This document shows, in pieces, positions 60,141 to 64,000 of a stretch of 64,000 nucleotides of DNA; positions within the stretch are counted from its first letter, which is position 1; every line of letters begins with the position of its first letter. Source of the DNA: Sporomusa sp. KB1 (GTDB lineage Bacteria > Bacillota > Negativicutes > Sporomusales > Sporomusaceae); assembly GCF_007830295.1 (NCBI RefSeq), contig NZ_VLKC01000002.1, positions 406,940 to 470,939 on the forward strand, given 5' to 3'. Below the pieces are notes generated by a model. The model searched no databases, was not told the origin of the DNA, and worked only from the letters and a program-made list of their open reading frames with translations. A program made the translations under genes and the position numbers.

Positions 60141-61298
60141 TCACGCCTCTTTATGTTTGGCTACATTTTTTATCATGTCCATTAGTTCTTCATAGCCGTC
60201 ATGAAATCTGACTTCAATGGATAATACATACACTGGCAGAGGCCGTTCAGAGTGAATAAACTCGGCAGGAATTTTAACGGCATCTTTGTCGGTGGTAATC
60301 AACGCCTCGGCCTTATTATCAACCGCTTTTTGCATGATCACCTGCATCTCGGCCATGGTATAGTCGTGGTGGTCCGGATAGCGGGCAGCAGCAACGATTT
60401 TGCCGTCTAAATCAGTAATGGTTTGTTCAAAGGAGGATGGATTGCCAATGGCCGAAAATGGGAAAACTGAGCAGCCCTTAATGACTTCCAAGGGCACTGT
60501 TTCCGACCGAACCCCTTTGTACCATTCTTCAATTTCAATGAAACAACGCGGGGTATGAGTACTCTCAATGATTAGCGCCGCTGAATTGTATTTTCGCAAA
60601 GTCTCCCTGATGGCGTCTCTGGCTGTGTCGGTAGACTGATCCACCTTGGTCAACAGGAAGGCATTGGCTCTGTTCAGGTTGGTGAGCGGCTCGCGTAATG
60701 TGCCTCTTGGCAGCAAAAAGTTATTACCAAAAACATTGATGGTATCAATTAGCACAATGTCAAGATCACGTTCCAGCTGCCAATGCTGGTAGGCATCATC
60801 CAGGATAATGACTTCAGCGTTTAGGTGCTCCACGGCGTAAGCGCCGGTAATGGAACGGTTGCGGCCAATGACTACCGGTACGCCTGGCAGGCTCTTGGCA
60901 AGCAGATAGGCCTCGTCGCCTGCTTCGGTAACTGTCATGTAAATTTTACGGCCATCAGAAACAACGCCAACTTGTCCTTTCCAGCCAGCCCGGTATCCCC
61001 GGTTAAGAATGACAACCCGGTATCCCTTATCGCGAATAAAGGCCGCCAGGCGCTGAGCCGTCGGGGTCTTACCTGTCCCGCCAACAGTAATGTTCCCCAA
61101 GCTGATAACTTTACAGGGAAGTTTATGCCGCTGCAGGACACCCCAGCGGTACAATGCAAGCTTGCATTGTACTCCTAGTCCATAAATGAAAGACATGACG
61201 CGAAGCACGCCAATAATCACGACTGTTAACAAACTATGTTTCTCGCCGTGCACTAGTTTATATAGATATACTTGGAGCGCTTCCCGCTGATTCATCAT
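60141..61298 (-). CDS. lpxK: Tetraacyldisaccharide 4'-kinase
   Basis: About 385 residues: N-terminal membrane-associated helix (TVVIIGVLRVMSFIYGLGVQ), P-loop SLGNITVGGTGKTPT (about 62-76), NRGYRAGWKG, and EVIILDDAYQHWQLERDLDIVLIDT with the catalytic DDAYQH. It phosphorylates lipid A precursor at 4'. The ATG at 61298 follows AAGGCGG; a GTG at 61328 overlapping the waaA stop is the alternative. Between residues about 45 and 54 the codons form a perfect 24-bp palindrome (61149-61172). Confidence 0.93.
   Translation of the reverse strand: MMNQREALQVYLYKLVHGEKHSLLTVVIIGVLRVMSFIYGLGVQCKLALYRWGVLQRHKLPCKVISLGNITVGGTGKTPTAQRLAAFIRDKGYRVVILNRGYRAGWKGQVGVVSDGRKIYMTVTEAGDEAYLLAKSLPGVPVVIGRNRSITGAYAVEHLNAEVIILDDAYQHWQLERDLDIVLIDTINVFGNNFLLPRGTLREPLTNLNRANAFLLTKVDQSTDTARDAIRETLRKYNSAALIIESTHTPRCFIEIEEWYKGVRSETVPLEVIKGCSVFPFSAIGNPSSFEQTITDLDGKIVAAARYPDHHDYTMAEMQVIMQKAVDNKAEALITTDKDAVKIPAEFIHSERPLPVYVLSIEVRFHDGYEELMDMIKNVAKHKEA
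61149..61172. repeat. 24-bp perfect palindrome inside lpxK
   Basis: GTACAATGCAAG is followed immediately by its exact reverse complement CTTGCATTGTAC. It lies wholly within the coding sequence and encodes part of VQCKLALYR. A chance perfect 24-bp palindrome is rare; it might be a protein-binding site or an mRNA hairpin without a loop. Confidence 0.9.
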
Positions 61299-61324
61299 AT
61301 AGTTTCCGCCTTTTCCTTGGACTT

Positions 61325-62641
61325 TCACTGTTTGCTGCTTTCTAGAGCTTTTTTTTGCTGCAATATTTCTTTTAAATACAAGGCGCTTTTATGTGAAGCA
61401 CCACGATTTTCATTGATAATTATAAGTGCCTCCTGACCGATCGCTTGTCTCTGCTCAGGACTATGCAGCAGCTTGAGCATTGCTTCGGCTAAACCAGCAC
61501 TGTCACGAACGGTCAGACATACCCCTCGCTCAGAAAATAGCGCATAAGTCTCTTTGAAATTAAACATATGCGGTCCGACTAGTATTGGTTTACCATGAGC
61601 AGCTGGTTCTAGAATATTGTGACCGCCATGGGGGATAAGACTGCCGCCAACATAGACAATATCACCCAGACCATAGATTTTTCCTAGTTCGCCAATGGTA
61701 TCAACAATAATCATATCAGGGTTCTCGGCCAATTTCCCTGGCATATTGGTACGCCTTACGGCGACAAAGTTATATTTGGCAGCTAACTCAACAAGCTCAT
61801 CGGCCCGTAATGGTTCACGCGGAGCAATTATAAACTGGGTATGGGGAAATTGTTCGCGAACCTCATTGAAGGCCGGAAACAGCAACTCTTCCTCACCCCG
61901 GTGAGTACTGCCTGCTACCAGGATTTGGTCAGCGCTGCATAGCCCCAGGGATGAAAGCATGTTAGTCTTGTCTTCCAGGCTAAGTTCTGTATAGCTTTGA
62001 TCAAATTTAGTATTACCGGTAACAACCACCCGTGCCGGATCGGCGCCTAACCGGGTAATATATTGGGCATCAATGTTGGATTGCATGCAAAACTTGACAA
62101 CAGTATTCAGCATGTCAGCTAGTACCCGTCGGAAGTAGATGTATCGATTTACACTCTTGTCGCTAATTCGGCCATTAACCATCATGGCCGGTATATTGAA
62201 TTTCCGGACAACTTTGAGAAAGTTCGGCCACAATTCGGTTTCTACCATCAGAAATGCCTGTGGTCTGATTTTAGCAACAACCGAATAGCTAAGAAGCGGT
62301 AAATCCAAAGGGAAAAAGATAATACCGTCTGCTTCCGGGATAATGCGTTTAGCCATAGCGTAACCACTAGCAGTAACTACCGATACCACAATGGGAATAC
62401 CCGGCAATTCCTGCCGTATTTCTTTAACAATCGGACTCGCGGCCACAATCTCGCCGACTGATGCGGCATGCACCCAAATAGCCTCTTTGCCCGCAACTTT
62501 TACCAGAGTTTCGGCCGGCAAGGCACCAAAGCTTTGCTTCACCCGCTCTGCAAACCCTTTTTCCCGGACAAGACGTACGACAAATACAGGCAATGCCAGG
62601 ATGACTAGTATGACTGCCAGGATATTGTAAATAAAATACAT
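61325..62641 (-). CDS. waaA: 3-deoxy-D-manno-octulosonic acid transferase
   Basis: 438 residues: N-terminal membrane helix (IYNILAVILVILALPVFVV), then GT-B: IWVHAASVGEIVAASPIVKEI, VETELWPNFLKVV, MMVNGRISDKSVNRY, VTGNTKFDQ and GGSLIPHGGHNILEPAAHGKPILVGPHMFNF. It transfers Kdo from CMP-Kdo to lipid IVA. The ATG at 62641 has GAGG 8 nt upstream; a longer frame overlapping msbA was rejected. Sits directly between msbA and lpxK in one operon. Confidence 0.95.
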   Translation of the reverse strand: MYFIYNILAVILVILALPVFVVRLVREKGFAERVKQSFGALPAETLVKVAGKEAIWVHAASVGEIVAASPIVKEIRQELPGIPIVVSVVTASGYAMAKRIIPEADGIIFFPLDLPLLSYSVVAKIRPQAFLMVETELWPNFLKVVRKFNIPAMMVNGRISDKSVNRYIYFRRVLADMLNTVVKFCMQSNIDAQYITRLGADPARVVVTGNTKFDQSYTELSLEDKTNMLSSLGLCSADQILVAGSTHRGEEELLFPAFNEVREQFPHTQFIIAPREPLRADELVELAAKYNFVAVRRTNMPGKLAENPDMIIVDTIGELGKIYGLGDIVYVGGSLIPHGGHNILEPAAHGKPILVGPHMFNFKETYALFSERGVCLTVRDSAGLAEAMLKLLHSPEQRQAIGQEALIIINENRGASHKSALYLKEILQQKKALESSKQ

Positions 62642-62657
62642 ATTGATACCTCGCCTC

Positions 62658-64000
62658 TTACTTATCGGCAAATTGCACTTGGTACAGCTTGCTGTACAGA
62701 CTTCCTGCCGCCACTAATTCGGTATGGGAGCCGCTTTCGATAATTTGGCCTTTTTCTATAACTAAGATAACATCAGCGCGCTGTACGGTAGATAAACGAT
62801 GAGCAATCACAAACGAGGTTCTGCCAACCATCAGCTTATCAAGTGCGCCCTGCACCAGTTTTTCACTTTCGGTATCAAGCGCCGAAGTGGCTTCATCCAG
62901 TATCAGTACACGGGGATCTTTGAGAATAGCCCGGGCAATGGCAATACGCTGGCGCTGTCCGCCTGAAAGCTTGGAGCCGCGTTCACCAATCTGAGTATCA
63001 TATTTTTCAGGCATTGCCATTATAAATTCATGGGCATTGGCAGCTTTGGCCGCTGCAATCACCTGGTCTTTATTAGCTGCAAGATCGCCATACAAGATAT
63101 TTTCATATACCGAGCCGTTAAAAAGAACTGTCTCCTGTGGCACGATACCAATTTGCTCGCGCAAGGAATTCAAGGTAACAGTTTTAATATCATAACCATC
63201 AATGGTAATACGGCCTGCCGTTGGGTCATAAAAGCGGGGAATAAGGTTGGCAATCGTAGTTTTCCCGGCGCCACTGGGTCCAACAATAGCAATCATTTGT
63301 CCGGCCTCGGCCACTAAGGATACGCTGTTAAGTGCCGGTTCACCTGGTTTATAAGAGAAATCAACATTTTCAAAAGCTACTCGCCCGGTAATGCGCGGCA
63401 ACTCCTTGGCTCCTGGCAAATTTTGAATTTCAGGCACCGTATCAAGGACATCGAAAACGCGCTGCGCCGCGGCCAAGGCCCGCTGGATGTTGCCATACAC
63501 CCGGCTCAGGCGTTTGATGGGGTTGCTGATGTTAACCGCATAGATTAAAAAAGCAATCAGCGAGCCTGCTGTCAGGCTGCCGTTGATGACCTCAGTACCG
63601 CCATACCAGATGATAATGGTAATTCCAATAGCGACCAAAAATTCTACAACCGGGGTCAGCGTAGCCATGATTTGCGCCGTTTTCATTTGGGCGCGGAAGT
63701 TGGAATAGTTTTCGCGATTAAAGCGTCCGATCTCGTAGTCTTCCCGGACAAAGGATTTAATGACCCGTACTGCCGCAATGGTCTCCTGCAGAACAGAGGT
63801 AATATCTGCTGCCCGTTCCTGCATGATCCGGCTGGAAACGCGAAGACGTTTACCAAAAATACTAATGGCCTGGGCCACCAGCGGTAATGCAATAAAGGTC
63901 AACAGCGAGAGCTTCCAGTGCAGGTAGAACATGGCAGCCATGGAGCCAAGCAGTGTCATGCCTTCGGTAAACAGTTCAATCACACTTTCAACCAACGCAT
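62658..64000 (-). CDS. msbA: Lipid A export ABC transporter MsbA-like, N terminus cut by window edge
   Basis: 447 codons are visible; full MsbA is about 580 residues, so roughly 130 N-terminal residues (the first membrane helices) lie beyond the window. It shows the later transmembrane helices (MAAMFYLHWKLSLLTFIALPLVA, IMATLTPVVEFLVAIGITIIIWYGG), Walker A GPSGAGKTT, signature LSGGQRQRIAIARAIL, Walker B VLILDEATSALD and the H-loop IAHRLSTV. A fused half-transporter that flips Kdo-lipid A or undecaprenyl-linked lipids; adjacency to waaA, lpxK and kds genes supports lipid A. Confidence 0.9.
   Translation of the reverse strand, partial: ALVESVIELFTEGMTLLGSMAAMFYLHWKLSLLTFIALPLVAQAISIFGKRLRVSSRIMQERAADITSVLQETIAAVRVIKSFVREDYEIGRFNRENYSNFRAQMKTAQIMATLTPVVEFLVAIGITIIIWYGGTEVINGSLTAGSLIAFLIYAVNISNPIKRLSRVYGNIQRALAAAQRVFDVLDTVPEIQNLPGAKELPRITGRVAFENVDFSYKPGEPALNSVSLVAEAGQMIAIVGPSGAGKTTIANLIPRFYDPTAGRITIDGYDIKTVTLNSLREQIGIVPQETVLFNGSVYENILYGDLAANKDQVIAAAKAANAHEFIMAMPEKYDTQIGERGSKLSGGQRQRIAIARAILKDPRVLILDEATSALDTESEKLVQGALDKLMVGRTSFVIAHRLSTVQRADVILVIEKGQIIESGSHTELVAAGSLYSKLYQVQFADK

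Overview
The window comes from a diderm (outer-membrane-bearing) Firmicute of the class Negativicutes, most likely a Sporomusa/Pelosinus-type relative. The case rests on four porins that each carry an N-terminal SLH domain (the OmpM type that ties the outer membrane to peptidoglycan), a nearly complete Kdo/lipid A/Lpt set (kdsA, kdsB, kdsC, kdsD, waaA, lpxK, a lipid A acyltransferase, lptA, lptB, lptC, an LptF/G permease, a short LptD-like protein and msbA), and Firmicute-style ribosome binding sites throughout. Almost everything reads on the minus strand. No tRNA, rRNA or CRISPR array was seen.

Layout. (1) 1-1.2 kb: the 3' end of an IS21-type istB gene and three clusters of IS21-like terminal repeats, one of them forming a MITE-like remnant. 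(2) 1.6-5.8 kb: the dTDP-L-rhamnose genes rfbB-rfbA-rfbC-rfbD, split between rfbB and rfbA by a four-helix-bundle gene that sits between blocks of GC-rich repeats. (3) 6.3-24.4 kb: an AT-rich O-antigen/capsule island. It carries an amidinated nonulosonic (sialic/legionaminic) acid module (N-acetyl sugar amidotransferase, neuB, neuC, a CMP-nonulosonate synthetase, hisF- and hisH-like genes), glycosyltransferases, a pyruvyl transferase, a hexapeptide acyltransferase, NAD-sugar epimerases, a Wzx flippase and a Wzy-like polymerase. One glycosyltransferase gene is cut by an IS256-family element with an intact 8-bp target duplication, and the original frame can be rebuilt. (4) 24.8-30.3 kb: the initiating phosphoglycosyltransferase, a PglF/CapD dehydratase, a BY-kinase, a Wzz-type co-polymerase and a Wza-like exporter. 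(5) 31-42 kb: core-type glycosyltransferases, two GT9 heptosyltransferases and hldE as two separate genes. (6) 42-64 kb: the outer-membrane assembly cluster listed above.

How it fits together. Regions 2-4 make activated sugars, build an undecaprenyl-linked repeat unit, flip and polymerise it, and control chain length. Region 5 makes and adds heptose-containing core sugars. Region 6 makes Kdo-lipid A, flips it (MsbA), carries it across the envelope (Lpt) and supplies the SLH porins that anchor the outer membrane.

The most notable observation is a structured leader RNA in front of all four SLH porin genes. Each has a small hairpin with a nearly invariant 12-nt loop, followed by a strand that can pair exactly with the Shine-Dalgarno region. 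The pairing is kept although the sequence of the paired arms differs between paralogs. In all four the same strand could instead pair with an upstream purine-rich arm around the hairpin, which is riboswitch-like architecture; this alternative helix is weak in the fourth leader. I do not recognise it as a described RNA family. A 12-codon remnant of the neighbouring YqgF-like gene next to one porin shows that part of this array arose by tandem duplication.
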